Assembly (NCBI RefSeq): GCF_003386195.1
Contig: NZ_QRDX01000004.1
Span: 62,001 to 126,000, forward strand
Reading direction: 5' to 3'
From: Seonamhaeicola aphaedonensis
GTDB lineage: Bacteria; Bacteroidota; Bacteroidia; Flavobacteriales; Flavobacteriaceae
DNA length: 64,000 bases
Below the pieces are notes generated by a model. It ran no database searches and was not told the DNA's origin. It worked only from the letters and a program-made list of their open reading frames with translations. Each line of letters begins with the position of its first letter. The stretch's first letter is position 1. Below, piece after piece: positions 55,997-64,000 of this stretch. A program made the translations under genes and the position numbers.

Positions 55997-56079
55997 TGGG
56001 AAGAGCAGGATTCGAACCTGCGAAGGTGAAAACCAACAGATTTACAGTCTGTCCTCGTTGGCCGCTTGAGTATCTTCCC
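55997..56079 (-). tRNA. tRNA-Tyr(GTA)
   Basis: 83 nt class II tRNA with long variable arm on the minus strand. Acceptor GGGAAGA/TCTTCCC, anticodon loop CTGTAAA between ACAGA and TCTGT, T-arm GCAGGTTCGAATCCTGC, discriminator A. Confidence 0.96.
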
Positions 56080-56124
56080 ATTTTTAAATTTGTCAATATT
56101 TTAAAGAACTTTTTTCTTCTTTTG

Positions 56125-56198
56125 AGCCGATAGAGGGACTCGAACCCACGACCTGCTGATTACAAATCAGCTGCTCTAGCCAGCTGAGCTATATCGGC
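56125..56198 (-). tRNA. tRNA-Thr(TGT), array copy
   Basis: 74 nt, identical to the solitary tRNA-Thr at 39123. First in the array tRNA-Thr, Tyr, Gly, Thr, tuf (same order as thrU-tyrU-glyT-thrT-tufB of E. coli). Confidence 0.96.
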
Positions 56199-56226
56199 TT
56201 TTTTACACATTTTTGTGCATAAAAAA

Positions 56227-56248
56227 AGTCCGCTATTTCTAACGGACT
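56227..56248 (-). terminator. Leftward terminator after hpf
   Basis: Stem AGTCCG (56227-56232) with CGGACT (56243-56248), 10-base loop; on the minus strand followed by seven T. Closes the xerC-hpf unit before the tRNA array. Confidence 0.7.
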
Positions 56249-56249
56249 G

Positions 56250-56278
56250 CAAATGTATTGATTTATTTTTGTATTCAA
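56250..56278 (-). promoter_or_regulatory. Promoter-like sequence for the tRNA/tuf operon
   Basis: Minus-strand TTG (56276-56278), 18-bp spacer, TACATTTG (56250-56257). Reads towards tRNA-Thr, but the expected start point lies just before or inside the terminator hairpin at 56227-56248. Confidence 0.45.
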
Positions 56279-56299
56279 AACATTTTTTTAAAAATTTTA

Positions 56300-56602
56300 C
56301 TATAAATGTGCTCTTAGTTTTTCCTTTCGTTTTTTGAGTTGTCTCTCTAAAGATGAAGTGGCCATATCAACACCTTCTTCAAAGGTTTTACATTGCTTTT
56401 TAACAACAAGACTATCTCCTGGAACACTAAGTCTAGCTTCAAAAATTTTATTCTCCTTGTCACTTGTGTTTTCTACCTTTAAATAAACATCTGATTTAAT
56501 AACCTTATCATAAAACAAATCTAATTTATCCATTCGTTTTTGAATGAAATCTAAAAGCTTTTTGTCTGCACTAAAATTAACTGATTGGGTGTTTACCTTC
56601 AT
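56300..56602 (-). CDS. hpf: Ribosome hibernation factor HPF/RaiA family (short form)
   Basis: 100 residues from the ATG at 56602; the longer frame from 56668 adds a non-family N terminus overlapping xerC. MKVNTQSVNFSADKKLLDFIQKRMDKLDLFYDKVI and the basic KRKEKLRAHL tail fit the HPF beta-alpha-beta fold. Binds the 30S decoding region and inactivates ribosomes. Lies 37 bp after xerC on the same strand. Confidence 0.9.
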   Translation of the reverse strand: MKVNTQSVNFSADKKLLDFIQKRMDKLDLFYDKVIKSDVYLKVENTSDKENKIFEARLSVPGDSLVVKKQCKTFEEGVDMATSSLERQLKKRKEKLRAHL

Positions 56603-56639
56603 ACTTTTCTTTTTATGGTTAGACAATAATTTCTTGCTG

Positions 56640-57527
56640 CTATTTCTTACTTCTGGGGTGCGCTTCAATATGCACTTTTTTTAATTCGGCTATACTATTG
56701 TGAGTGTATATTTGTGTAGCAGCCAAACTAGAATGTCCAAGAAGTTCTTTAACAGCATTGATATCGGCACCTTGGTTTAGCAAATGGGTTGCAAAAGAAT
56801 GCCTTAGTATGTGAGGACTTCTTTTGACTTTAGAAGATGCCTTACTAAAATAGTTATTTATTATTCTGTAAACAAGTGTTTCGTATATTTTTGCTCCTTT
56901 TTTTGTTAGAAATAAGTTATTTCTCTCTTTAATATTTTCAAGCTTGTTTCTCTCAATTAAATACTTTAACATGGTTTCTTTTACAGAGCCTAATAACGGT
57001 ACCAAACGTTCCTTATTTCTTTTCCCCAAAACCTTTAGCATATTGTTATTCAAATCTAAACTTGACACTCTTAAGTTTACTAACTCAATCCTTCTAATTC
57101 CAGTAGAGTAAAACAGTTCTATTATTAATTTATCTCTAATGCTTTCAAAGTCGTTTTCCTGAAATTCATCTAAAACATTAAATATTTCAGTTTCAGAAAA
57201 AGGCACTTGTATTTTTTTACTAGTTTTTAGAGCTTTATGTTTTGCTAGTGGGTTTATTTTTAAGGAACCTACTTTTAACAAAAACTTATAGAACGTGTTG
57301 AGTGCAGATATTTTTCTGTTGATGCTCTGATTTGCAATACCATTCTCTACCATATAAACTATCCAACTTCTTATTTGTGTATAGTTTACGTTTTCTATAT
57401 TAGTGCTTTGAAATTCTTTACTAACAAATTCTGAAAAGTTTTCTAGATCTTTTCGATAAGCATTTACAGTTAATTGAGAATACTTTTTCTCTAATAGTAG
57501 ATAATCTGTAAATGATTTAAGAGACAT
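56640..57527 (-). CDS. xerC: Tyrosine recombinase XerC
   Basis: 295 residues, chromosome-dimer resolution at dif. N-terminal SAM-like core-binding domain (about 1-95) and catalytic domain with Arg145 (STGIRRIEL), Lys169 candidate (LGKRNKERLVPL), His239 and Arg242 (PHILRHSFATHLL), His265 (LGHSSL), and nucleophile Tyr274 (TQIYTH). All catalytic residues are present. Chromosomal housekeeping copy rather than an integrase, as no att or phage genes are near. Confidence 0.93.
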   Translation of the reverse strand: MSLKSFTDYLLLEKKYSQLTVNAYRKDLENFSEFVSKEFQSTNIENVNYTQIRSWIVYMVENGIANQSINRKISALNTFYKFLLKVGSLKINPLAKHKALKTSKKIQVPFSETEIFNVLDEFQENDFESIRDKLIIELFYSTGIRRIELVNLRVSSLDLNNNMLKVLGKRNKERLVPLLGSVKETMLKYLIERNKLENIKERNNLFLTKKGAKIYETLVYRIINNYFSKASSKVKRSPHILRHSFATHLLNQGADINAVKELLGHSSLAATQIYTHNSIAELKKVHIEAHPRSKK

Positions 57528-57560
57528 ATGATGAGTTAAATGTACGAAGTTTTGGGCACA

Positions 57561-57583
57561 AAAAAAACCCCACTCATAGTGGG
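57561..57583 (-). terminator. Terminator after rpsU
   Basis: On the minus strand CCCACT/AGTGGG (57569-57574 with 57578-57583) with 3-base loop, then a long T-run. Separates rpsU from xerC. Confidence 0.85.
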
Positions 57584-57610
57584 ATTTAATTCTTATAAAG
57601 ATGCATGAAA

Positions 57611-57805
57611 TTAAATTTCTTCTGCGTCTCTTAATCTTTGAATGTATTGGGCTTTTTGTATTTGCGCTCTACGAGCTACTGAAGGCTTAGTAAACTGCTT
57701 TCGAGTTTGTAATGCTCTTTTTGTACCAGTTCTATCAAATTTTCGTTTATAACGCTTAAGCGCTCTATCTATATTTTCTCCTTCTTTTATTGGTATAATT
57801 AACAT
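57611..57805 (-). CDS. rpsU: Ribosomal protein S21
   Basis: 64 residues from the ATG at 57805: MLIIPIKEGENIDRALKRYKRKF, then FDRTGTKRALQTRKQFTKPS. The longer frame (57859) lacks homology. A strong Shine-Dalgarno AGGAGGT lies at 57814-57820, 8 bases upstream of this ATG, unusual for this phylum and supporting the start. S21 lies by the 16S 3' end. Confidence 0.96.
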   Translation of the reverse strand: MLIIPIKEGENIDRALKRYKRKFDRTGTKRALQTRKQFTKPSVARRAQIQKAQYIQRLRDAEEI

Positions 57806-57813
57806 AGTTCTTA

Positions 57814-57820
57814 ACCTCCT
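57814..57820 (-). promoter_or_regulatory. Strong Shine-Dalgarno of rpsU
   Basis: AGGAGGT on the minus strand, full anti-SD complement, 8 bases before the ATG. Other genes in this window show no comparable SD. In Flavobacterium, S21 helps hide the anti-SD, so a strong SD on rpsU gives autogenous control (established for F. johnsoniae). Confidence 0.85.
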
Positions 57821-57856
57821 CTCTTTTAGTATTCCGTTTGTTTCTAAAACGGGCTG

Positions 57857-57886
57857 CAAATATAAAAACTAATTAATAATTAACAA
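57857..57886 (-). promoter_or_regulatory. Promoter of rpsU
   Basis: Minus-strand TTG (57884-57886), 19-bp spacer, TATATTTG (57857-57864): full consensus. Confidence 0.75.
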
Positions 57887-58023
57887 TTAAAAATTAGTTT
57901 TATTTAAAGCATTGTAAAAGCAACAGCAATAGCACCATTTTTTCCATGCTTAATTAATTGAATATTTAGAAAAATATGCTAGAAAACAATATTTTACGCT
58001 TACACAATATTTGCCAAGTAAAC

Positions 58024-59193
58024 TTATACTTTGAGTTTATACTCTTTTTTATCGATGACCATCTTAGACAAGATTTCTTTTAGAATCTCAGATGTTCCTC
58101 CTCCTATTGGCCCTAATCTACTGTCCCTTAACATTCTTGCTAATGGATAATCTTCCATGTAACCATAGCCTCCTAAAAATTGTAAACACTCATAAATGAC
58201 ATCATCCGCCATTTTAGTAGATTTTAGCTTAGATATTGAAGCCTCTTTTACCACATACTCGCCTTTATCTAACCTAGCCGCAATTGAGTAATTATATGCT
58301 TTACAAATTTCCATGTCAGCATACATATCTACATATCTATGACGTAGAGCCTGAAACTTATTCAATTCTTTACCAAATGCGGTTCTTTCAGACATGTAGT
58401 TTAAAGTATACTCTAAGGCAAATTCTGCTCTGGCATGTGCATTAATACCCATTACTAAGCGTTCTAAGGAAAAATGCTGCATGATATATGAAAAACCTTT
58501 GTTTTCCTCTCCCAACAGATTACTTGCCGGTACTTTTACTTTATCAAAAGCAATTTCGGCGGTATCAGATGCTCTCCAACCTAACTTATTCAATTTTGTT
58601 GCAGAAATACCTGATGCATCTCTGTCTACAACAAAGATACTTATCCCTTTATTACCAATATCTGGGTTTGTCTTGGCGGCGAGTACCAAATAGTCACTGT
58701 AAAACCCATTAGTAATAAAGGTCTTTGAGCCATTTATTATGTATGAGTCCCCATCTTTAACAGCAGTAGTTCTCATTCCAGCAACATCACTTCCTCCAGA
58801 GGGTTCTGTGATGCATAGGCACCCCAGTTTGTCTCCTGAAATACTTGGCACTAAATATTTTTGTTTTATTGCTTCACTACCTTCTGCATTAAGATGTGTC
58901 ATAGCTAAATAAACATGCGCCCAAACAGCTGCTGCAAATCCACCTGAATTTATTCTTTGAAGTTCTTCCTGAAGTATAACTGTGTAAAAGATATCAAGAT
59001 CTGATCCACCATAAGCTTCTGGGTAATGAATACCAAAGAAGCCCATATCTCCAATTTTTTTCCAAATAGTTTTAAAGTCAATTTTACCTTTTTTTTCCCA
59101 CTCATCTATATGGGGAACTACTTCCTTTTTTAAAAAATTTCGTAGGCTATCTCTAAAAAGTTGATGTTCTTCATTGAAGTACATACTGCTCAT
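58024..59193 (-). CDS. Acyl-CoA dehydrogenase
   Basis: 389 residues, FAD enzyme that makes trans-2-enoyl-CoA. N-terminal helical domain, middle beta domain with LGCLCITEPSGGSDVAGMRTTA (about 133-154) and YIINGSKTFITNG, C-terminal domain with MADDVIYECLQFLGGYGYMEDYPLARMLRDSRLGPIGGGTSEILKEIL (about 328-375). Resembles long-chain acyl-CoA dehydrogenases: the Glu in the usual Ile-Tyr-Glu-Gly-Thr-style position reads GGGTSE, so the base may be elsewhere. Fatty-acid or branched-chain catabolism. Confidence 0.92.
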   Translation of the reverse strand: MSSMYFNEEHQLFRDSLRNFLKKEVVPHIDEWEKKGKIDFKTIWKKIGDMGFFGIHYPEAYGGSDLDIFYTVILQEELQRINSGGFAAAVWAHVYLAMTHLNAEGSEAIKQKYLVPSISGDKLGCLCITEPSGGSDVAGMRTTAVKDGDSYIINGSKTFITNGFYSDYLVLAAKTNPDIGNKGISIFVVDRDASGISATKLNKLGWRASDTAEIAFDKVKVPASNLLGEENKGFSYIMQHFSLERLVMGINAHARAEFALEYTLNYMSERTAFGKELNKFQALRHRYVDMYADMEICKAYNYSIAARLDKGEYVVKEASISKLKSTKMADDVIYECLQFLGGYGYMEDYPLARMLRDSRLGPIGGGTSEILKEILSKMVIDKKEYKLKV

Positions 59194-59204
59194 AACAATT
59201 ATTT

Positions 59205-60083
59205 TTATTCAAGGAACAAATATAATTGAATTATCTCTAATTTATTTACGGGAAAGTCTTTAACTTTTGTTAAATCAGTTAAGGATTTATAGCCCTCTCT
59301 CAATACTCGCTGTTCAATAATATTATGAGCAATCTCGTAATCTATATATTGTATCGTAACAAGCTCTTCAACCGTTGCTTTGTTCAAATTCAATTTTTTA
59401 ATAGGTCTAGGTGTTTTTACTGTAAACTCATTGGTTAAACGTTGAATAACTTCTGGGGTTAAACCATAAACATCTTGCAACTGAACATCTGCAATAAAAC
59501 CACCAGCAAATTTACTTCTGTAATTTATTATTCGTTCAGAAAGAACCTTCCCAATACCATTTACTCTCTGGAGTTGAAATGCTGTTGCTTTATTTAAATC
59601 TTGCTTTTGGGTAAATGTTTTAAGTTTTGAATTTAGATGGAAAACTGTTTTTGATTTTAATGAAGAGTTGTTAACCCATTCTGGAAATTTAAAATAAGGA
59701 GAAATAGTGTTTAATAGTGAATCTGAAACTTTTGTAACCTGTTGAAATTGTTTTGTAGAGTTTATCCATTGACCTTGTTTTCTAAATTCAAGTAATCTGT
59801 CAATTTCCTCATTAGACATTCCTAAACAAGCTCCTTTATAGTCTGTAATGTAATTAGGATTAAAAGGAAATATTTTTGGCTTTCTAGCATCTATTTCAAT
59901 TTGCTTAAGCGAATCTATTTCATTCTGAAATTTTGCTAATTCTTCTTTATTTATTTTAATATCATTAGAGGCAAAATCTATGAAAAAATAAGCACATTGA
60001 AAAAAAACAATGAGTAGAATTAATAAAAAAATCCCATTTCGTTGTTCTTTAGTAAACGTGAAATGGGATTTCATAGCCATCAA
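59205..60083 (-). CDS. Membrane-anchored helix-hairpin-helix (ComEA-like) protein
   Basis: 292 residues. One N-terminal membrane helix (GIFLLILLIVFFQCAYFFIDFA, about 16-37), then three HhH-type repeats: around 78-120, DLNKATAFQLQRVNGIGKVLSERIINYRSKFAGGF (about 158-193) and LNLNKATVEELVTIQYIDYEIAHNIIEQR (about 228-256). ComEA relatives bind DNA at the outer face. Several Met codons lie at the start (60083, 60080, 60074). DNA uptake role is inference. Confidence 0.83.
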   Translation of the reverse strand: MMAMKSHFTFTKEQRNGIFLLILLIVFFQCAYFFIDFASNDIKINKEELAKFQNEIDSLKQIEIDARKPKIFPFNPNYITDYKGACLGMSNEEIDRLLEFRKQGQWINSTKQFQQVTKVSDSLLNTISPYFKFPEWVNNSSLKSKTVFHLNSKLKTFTQKQDLNKATAFQLQRVNGIGKVLSERIINYRSKFAGGFIADVQLQDVYGLTPEVIQRLTNEFTVKTPRPIKKLNLNKATVEELVTIQYIDYEIAHNIIEQRVLREGYKSLTDLTKVKDFPVNKLEIIQLYLFLE

Positions 60084-60091
60084 AATTATTA

Positions 60092-61714
60092 TTACATGTG
60101 TTTGGTAAGATCCTCAGCACCTTCATCTAAAGCATCATGCTTTACATTTATGGCTTTCATATATTTTTTAAGTTCTTTACTAATAATTGGAGACAACACA
60201 ATTACCCCAATTATGTTAGGAACTACCATAGCAAAAATCATGGCATCAGAGAAATCTATAACTGCACCAAGACTTATGGATGAGCCCACAACAACAAAAA
60301 ACAAGAACAATATTTTATAAATTAAATCGCTCACTTTTCCTTTACCAAACAAAAACACCCAACCTTGCATACCGTAATAAGACCATGAAATCATAGTTGA
60401 AAATGCAAACAATATTACGGCTATGGTCAATATGATTGAAAAATGAGGAATTACACTGTCAAAAGCGATTGCTGTAAGTTCCACACCTTCTTTAATTGGC
60501 ACACCGTATTCCATAAAACTACCATCAAAATTAGTTATCACTATTACCAAAGCTGTCATAGTACAGATAACTACGGTATCAACAAAAGGTTCTAGTAGAG
60601 CGACGATACCTTCACTAGCAGGATACTTTGTACGTACAGCAGAGTGCGCAATGGCAGCACTACCTACTCCTGCTTCATTGGAAAAAGCGCCTCGCCTTAT
60701 ACCTTGAATCATTACACCTACTAATCCTCCAGCTATTCCTAATCCTGAAAAAGCTCCCTCATATATCAGTTTGAAAGCATCATCAATCAGACTCCAATTA
60801 GCTCCAAGAATTATTAAAGCTGCTAAAACATAAATCCCCGCCATGAACGGAACAATTTTTTCGGTTACCGAAGCTATACGTTTGATACCTCCAATAATGA
60901 CAATTGCAACAATTATAGCCATTACAATTCCGAAATACATACCAGCGTTATCACTTTCAAAATTAAAAAGTTTTATAAACTGTGCTGCTGCTTGATTAGC
61001 TTGAAACATATTTCCGCCACCAAATGATCCTCCAATGACAAAAATAGCAAACAACACGGCAAGCACTTTACCAAGAGGCTTTATTCCTTTCTCTGCAAAA
61101 CCTTTTGTTAAATAATACATAGGTCCTCCGTAAACCGTTCCATCTTCACCTACATCTCTATATTTTACACCTAAAGTACATTCAGCAAACTTAGAAGCCA
61201 TACCTAAAAGCCCTGCTAATATCATCCAAAAGGTTGCTCCAGGCCCACCAATAGAAAGCGCAACAGCTACACCAGCAATATTACCTAGACCAACAGTTGC
61301 TGACAAAGCTGCAGTTAAAGCCTGAAAATGTGAGACTTCTCCATGAGCACTATCATCTCTTAATGTTTCAATAATATTATGATCAACATTATCCGTAGGG
61401 TCTCCATACAAGGTATCAGCTCCGTGTTTTTCAATATCTTCATATTTACCCTGTACCACTCTTAAAGCTGTTCTAAAACCCGAAACATTTATAAAACGAA
61501 AATATATTGTAAAAAATATAGCCCCTCCAATTAACACAATTAACACCCATGGTATTTGATACTCTTCAGAAAATGGGATTTCGTAAAAAATTGCATCAAC
61601 AAACCACCCTGTATAATCTTTGAAAGTTCTATCAATCTTTTCGGAAGTTGTTTCCTGAGCATAAGTTAAAAATGGTAAAATGAGTGTTAAAACAGAAAGA
61701 ATATATTTCTTCAT
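60092..61714 (-). CDS. AGCS-family alanine/glycine:cation symporter
   Basis: 540 residues, Na+- or H+-coupled amino-acid transporter. Signal-like N terminus, then about 11 helices. Typical segments: ALSATVGLGNIAGVAVALSIGGPGATFWMILAGLLGMASKFAECTLGVKYRD (about 133-185), GVMIQGIRRGAFSNEAGVGSAAIAHSA (about 333-359). Amino acid not determinable. Located 8 bp upstream of the HhH gene. Confidence 0.93.
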   Translation of the reverse strand: MKKYILSVLTLILPFLTYAQETTSEKIDRTFKDYTGWFVDAIFYEIPFSEEYQIPWVLIVLIGGAIFFTIYFRFINVSGFRTALRVVQGKYEDIEKHGADTLYGDPTDNVDHNIIETLRDDSAHGEVSHFQALTAALSATVGLGNIAGVAVALSIGGPGATFWMILAGLLGMASKFAECTLGVKYRDVGEDGTVYGGPMYYLTKGFAEKGIKPLGKVLAVLFAIFVIGGSFGGGNMFQANQAAAQFIKLFNFESDNAGMYFGIVMAIIVAIVIIGGIKRIASVTEKIVPFMAGIYVLAALIILGANWSLIDDAFKLIYEGAFSGLGIAGGLVGVMIQGIRRGAFSNEAGVGSAAIAHSAVRTKYPASEGIVALLEPFVDTVVICTMTALVIVITNFDGSFMEYGVPIKEGVELTAIAFDSVIPHFSIILTIAVILFAFSTMISWSYYGMQGWVFLFGKGKVSDLIYKILFLFFVVVGSSISLGAVIDFSDAMIFAMVVPNIIGVIVLSPIISKELKKYMKAINVKHDALDEGAEDLTKHM

Positions 61715-61809
61715 AATATTTAAGGTTCTGTAATTTTCTTCTAAAATGTTGCCAGTAAAACAGGCAAGATGCTAAAAATAATTGACTATATAAAATTTAG
61801 CTTAGTTAA

Positions 61810-62844
61810 TTAACCATTTTCAATTTCGATATCGAAGGCGGTATTTAACTCTTCTATTTGCTCTGGGCGACCTAATACAATGATCTTTGAATTTACTTCT
61901 AAAACCATTTCTGGTTCTGGATTTACGGTATACTCACCATTTGAACTTTTGTAACCAATAATAGTACAACCCGTTCTTTTTCTTAAATCTAAATCCTTTA
62001 TGGTTCTAGCTTTTCTAGAGTTATATAACTTTTCAACAGCAACCTCTTCAATATTAATGTTAGATTCCCCAACAATCGATAAATTATCAATAAACTCCAT
62101 TAATCCAGGAACAACTACCAAAGATGCCATGTGATCTCCACCAATCATATCTGGTAAAATTACATTATTAGCACCAGCGAACTTCAACTTTTTATATGAT
62201 GATTCTTGGGATGCCCTACTTATTATATTGATTTTGTTGTTTATCTGTCTTGCAGATAATACTACAAATAAGTTATCGGCATCATTTGGTAAGGCCGAAA
62301 TAAAACTAGAGGCTCTGTCTACCCCAGCTAACAATAATGTTTCATCTTCATTGGCATTTCCAATTACGTAAGGCACATCATCTGCACGTAAACGCTCTTC
62401 AACTTCCTTGTTTTTTTCTATTACTACAAAAGATTTATTATGAGCCGTAAGTTTTCTTGCAGCTTGCTTACCGTTCCTTCCATAACCACAAATTATTACG
62501 TGATTATTAAAACCATCAATTTGTTTTTGCATCTTTTTTTGTTTTATTTCTTCAATGTCATTTTTACTTAGGATGTACTCTGTAATTATTGATATGGCAT
62601 AACCTACAATAACAACACTTGCTAGAATTAAGAATATGGTGAAAATTTTAGCTTGCTCATCTAAGGGCTCTACTTCACCAAAACCAACCGTGGTCATTGT
62701 TATTACGGTCATGTAAAGGGCATCAATCCATGAGTAGTTTGATATTACCATAAAACCTGCAATACCAACTAGCATTAAAACAACTAGTAGTGTTAGGGCG
62801 GCATATATTTTTGATCTAAAAAGTCTTATTAACGGATTACTCAT
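61810..62844 (-). CDS. Potassium channel with TrkA-N/RCK regulatory domain
   Basis: 344 residues. Two membrane helices flank the pore: YMTVITMTTVGFGEVEPLDE gives the filter TVGFGE (about 45-50; GFG instead of GYG). The cytosolic RCK domain follows: NHVIICGYGRNGKQAARKL (about 113-131) NAD-binding motif and a TrkA-C-like end (about 255-340). MthK-like ligand-gated K+ channel. 3 bp after PspC. Confidence 0.92.
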   Translation of the reverse strand: MSNPLIRLFRSKIYAALTLLVVLMLVGIAGFMVISNYSWIDALYMTVITMTTVGFGEVEPLDEQAKIFTIFLILASVVIVGYAISIITEYILSKNDIEEIKQKKMQKQIDGFNNHVIICGYGRNGKQAARKLTAHNKSFVVIEKNKEVEERLRADDVPYVIGNANEDETLLLAGVDRASSFISALPNDADNLFVVLSARQINNKINIISRASQESSYKKLKFAGANNVILPDMIGGDHMASLVVVPGLMEFIDNLSIVGESNINIEEVAVEKLYNSRKARTIKDLDLRKRTGCTIIGYKSSNGEYTVNPEPEMVLEVNSKIIVLGRPEQIEELNTAFDIEIENG

Positions 62845-62847
62845 ACA

Positions 62848-63072
62848 CTACAAATCGAAAACTGATGAACGCTTGGTATAAATTAAATCTTTAATACGCA
62901 TCCAAAATGCCAAAAACAAATACAATGCAAACCCAAAACCAACAGTAACAAAAGTTAAATACATAAAAGTAGTGCGTACCACCTTTGCCCTAATTCCTAG
63001 CCTATCAGCTATTCGCTGACATACATAATACCCATGCTTTTGAAAAAAATATAATGGCCTGTAAATATTCAT
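62848..63072 (-). CDS. PspC-domain membrane protein
   Basis: 74 residues. Single PspC-like domain: YVCQRIADRLGIRAKVVRTTFMYLTFVTVGFGFALYLFLAFWMRIKD. One or two helices; related to the phage-shock sensor but no PspA/B nearby. Likely co-transcribed with the channel gene. Confidence 0.85.
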   Translation of the reverse strand: MNIYRPLYFFQKHGYYVCQRIADRLGIRAKVVRTTFMYLTFVTVGFGFALYLFLAFWMRIKDLIYTKRSSVFDL

Positions 63073-63108
63073 GCTGCAATTTAAACTTTACTTCAGAAGT
63101 TTAAAAGT

Positions 63109-64000
63109 TTATTTATTTAAAATTGTATTCCCTATAGCACATTGTAGGCATCTATTATTATTACAATACTTTGTTTTTAATTGAATTAGAGCTTGCGATT
63201 GCAATGCCGTTTTTGAAACTTGTTTTAAATTATTAAAGGCTGAAACAATACTATTCTTTTCTGATTTTATAGCATTTGAAATATCCATGATAATATTTTC
63301 GGAAGTTTCTCCCTTTTGTTTTGAATAAGCAAACTTTACAGGTAAAATAGTATTTACAAGTAGCAAATTGATAAATGATTTTGTTAATACCTTTTTGCTT
63401 GATTTAGATGTCTTTTGAAATGTATAATGATTTGTCCAATACTCTGAAGTTGCAAGGTTAAACAACTCATAGAAACCATCAATAGCTTGGGTTTCTATTA
63501 TTTTTGAAAATAGGCCTTGTTGCGTGTTATATAAACTTGCTATTTGCGACAACCTAATGGTTGGAAAGTTTAACGGGCGTAACCTAAAAAATTTTAAAGG
63601 TAATACTGAATGGTTTTGTAAATTGAATTTCTGCTTTAAAAAATGATACTCTTGCTTTAAACTTAAAAAGTAAGCACCTTCAATATCATCATTTAACAAA
63701 CCAGCTTGACCAAACAACAGGGCTTCCATAGTATGTTGTTTGGATTGCACTTTTCTAATAATTGAAAAATCAATGGAATGTGCCAAACTTAAAAAGGATT
63801 CTCCATTTATGTTCAACCCAAAATTTTTCATCAACATTCTAAATAATACAGCTTCCCAATCATTCTTAGTATCTTGAAGTAGTTGATTGATATCGTTAGC
63901 TTTTCGTTCTAAACGTTCAAAGTACATTCGTTCCAACCAATTATATAAAATAAAGTCATCAATGTTAGCAAAATCACTTTCACAGTTTATCCATTTATCC
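63109..64000 (-). CDS. DUF2851 protein (5' partial)
   Basis: C-terminal part of a DUF2851 protein. The frame stays open to the right edge (CESDFANIDDFILYNWLERMYFERLERKAND), so the start is outside; the Met at 63936 is internal. The Cys cluster CNNNRCLQCAIG near the C terminus is typical. Function unknown in Bacteroidota. Confidence 0.88.
   Translation of the reverse strand, partial: DKWINCESDFANIDDFILYNWLERMYFERLERKANDINQLLQDTKNDWEAVLFRMLMKNFGLNINGESFLSLAHSIDFSIIRKVQSKQHTMEALLFGQAGLLNDDIEGAYFLSLKQEYHFLKQKFNLQNHSVLPLKFFRLRPLNFPTIRLSQIASLYNTQQGLFSKIIETQAIDGFYELFNLATSEYWTNHYTFQKTSKSSKKVLTKSFINLLLVNTILPVKFAYSKQKGETSENIIMDISNAIKSEKNSIVSAFNNLKQVSKTALQSQALIQLKTKYCNNNRCLQCAIGNTILNK

Noticed and set aside
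55860-56069. 69-residue plus-strand frame
   Set aside because: It runs over tRNA-Gly and tRNA-Tyr on the other strand. The peptide (GDRVRTGDIQ..., CGKSRIRTCEG) is the well-known false protein translated from tRNA genes.
56603-56668. N-terminal extension of hpf
   Set aside because: Does not resemble HPF, overlaps the end of xerC, and the internal ATG at 56602 gives the usual HPF start.
56640-57527. Integrase of a mobile element
   Set aside because: The recombinase is the chromosomal XerC type beside hpf, without phage, transposon or att-like repeats, despite nearby tRNA genes.
57806-57859. N-terminal extension of rpsU
   Set aside because: The strong Shine-Dalgarno and S21 homology place the start at 57805; the extension covers the leader.
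1-64000. CRISPR arrays or insertion sequences
   Set aside because: No regularly spaced repeats, transposase genes or terminal inverted repeats were seen.

Overview
The window is chromosomal DNA of a low-GC member of the Bacteroidota, most likely a marine Flavobacteriaceae. The signs are AT-rich intergenic DNA, Bacteroidota-type promoters (TTG at -33, TAnnTTTG at -7), near absence of Shine-Dalgarno sequences except at rpsU, many SusE/PorT-era style secreted proteins ending their signal peptides in -Q or in a lipobox Cys, and families typical of this group (DUF2520, DUF2911, DUF3467, DUF2851, Lacal_2735, TIGR03643, fused CcsBA). No insertion sequence, prophage, integron or CRISPR array was seen.

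Layout. 0-6.4 kb: a 5'-truncated SLC13-type transporter, a HAD phosphatase, MscL and a 1072-residue ResB-CcsA fusion for cytochrome c assembly. 6.5-13 kb: truncated haemoglobin, then a flavobacterial housekeeping run (DUF2520, KdsC-like, UbiA-like, Maf, lipoprotein, MscS-like, CorA, lipoprotein). 13-20 kb: PIG-L deacetylase, a 39-residue membrane microprotein, a sodium:solute symporter, an oxidoreductase, DUF2911 and an aquaporin-like channel.

20.3-34.2 kb is the most interesting part: two consecutive rightward operons that look like one photoprotection regulon. Operon A (20324-28735) has a TetR-like regulator, ABC1/UbiB kinase, flavin reductase, SDR-DUF2867, DUF2256, a CRY-DASH, an FeS-BCP-like photolyase without its iron-sulfur cysteines and a divergent photolyase homologue. 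Operon B (28861-34169) has an unknown 142-residue protein, TIGR03643, GTP cyclohydrolase I, a 78-residue protein, an SDR, glutathione peroxidase, Lacal_2735, TspO, SRPBCC and a class I photolyase. Both operons start from almost the same 44-bp promoter (20264-20307 and 28799-28842; 40 of 44 bases identical), which contains GTTTAAC-N14-GTTAAAC. A paralogue of the 78-residue protein follows at 34317. Light or photo-oxidative induction is an inference from gene content.

34.5-42.9 kb: MOSC protein with no normal start codon, cupin, VanX-like dipeptidase, a 767-bp gene desert with an orphan terminator, beta-barrel protein, DUF4369 lipoprotein, a solitary tRNA-Thr, QueD, Idi, RF3, a YjdI-type ferredoxin and DUF3467. 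43.1-56.2 kb (minus strand) is the core expression block, in order of transcription: tRNA-Thr(TGT), tRNA-Tyr, tRNA-Gly, tRNA-Thr(GGT), tuf, tRNA-Trp, secE, nusG, rplK, rplA, rplJ, rplL, rpoB, rpoC. 56.3-64 kb: hpf, xerC, rpsU, acyl-CoA dehydrogenase, a helix-hairpin-helix protein, an AGCS symporter, a potassium channel, PspC and a truncated DUF2851 gene, all on the minus strand.
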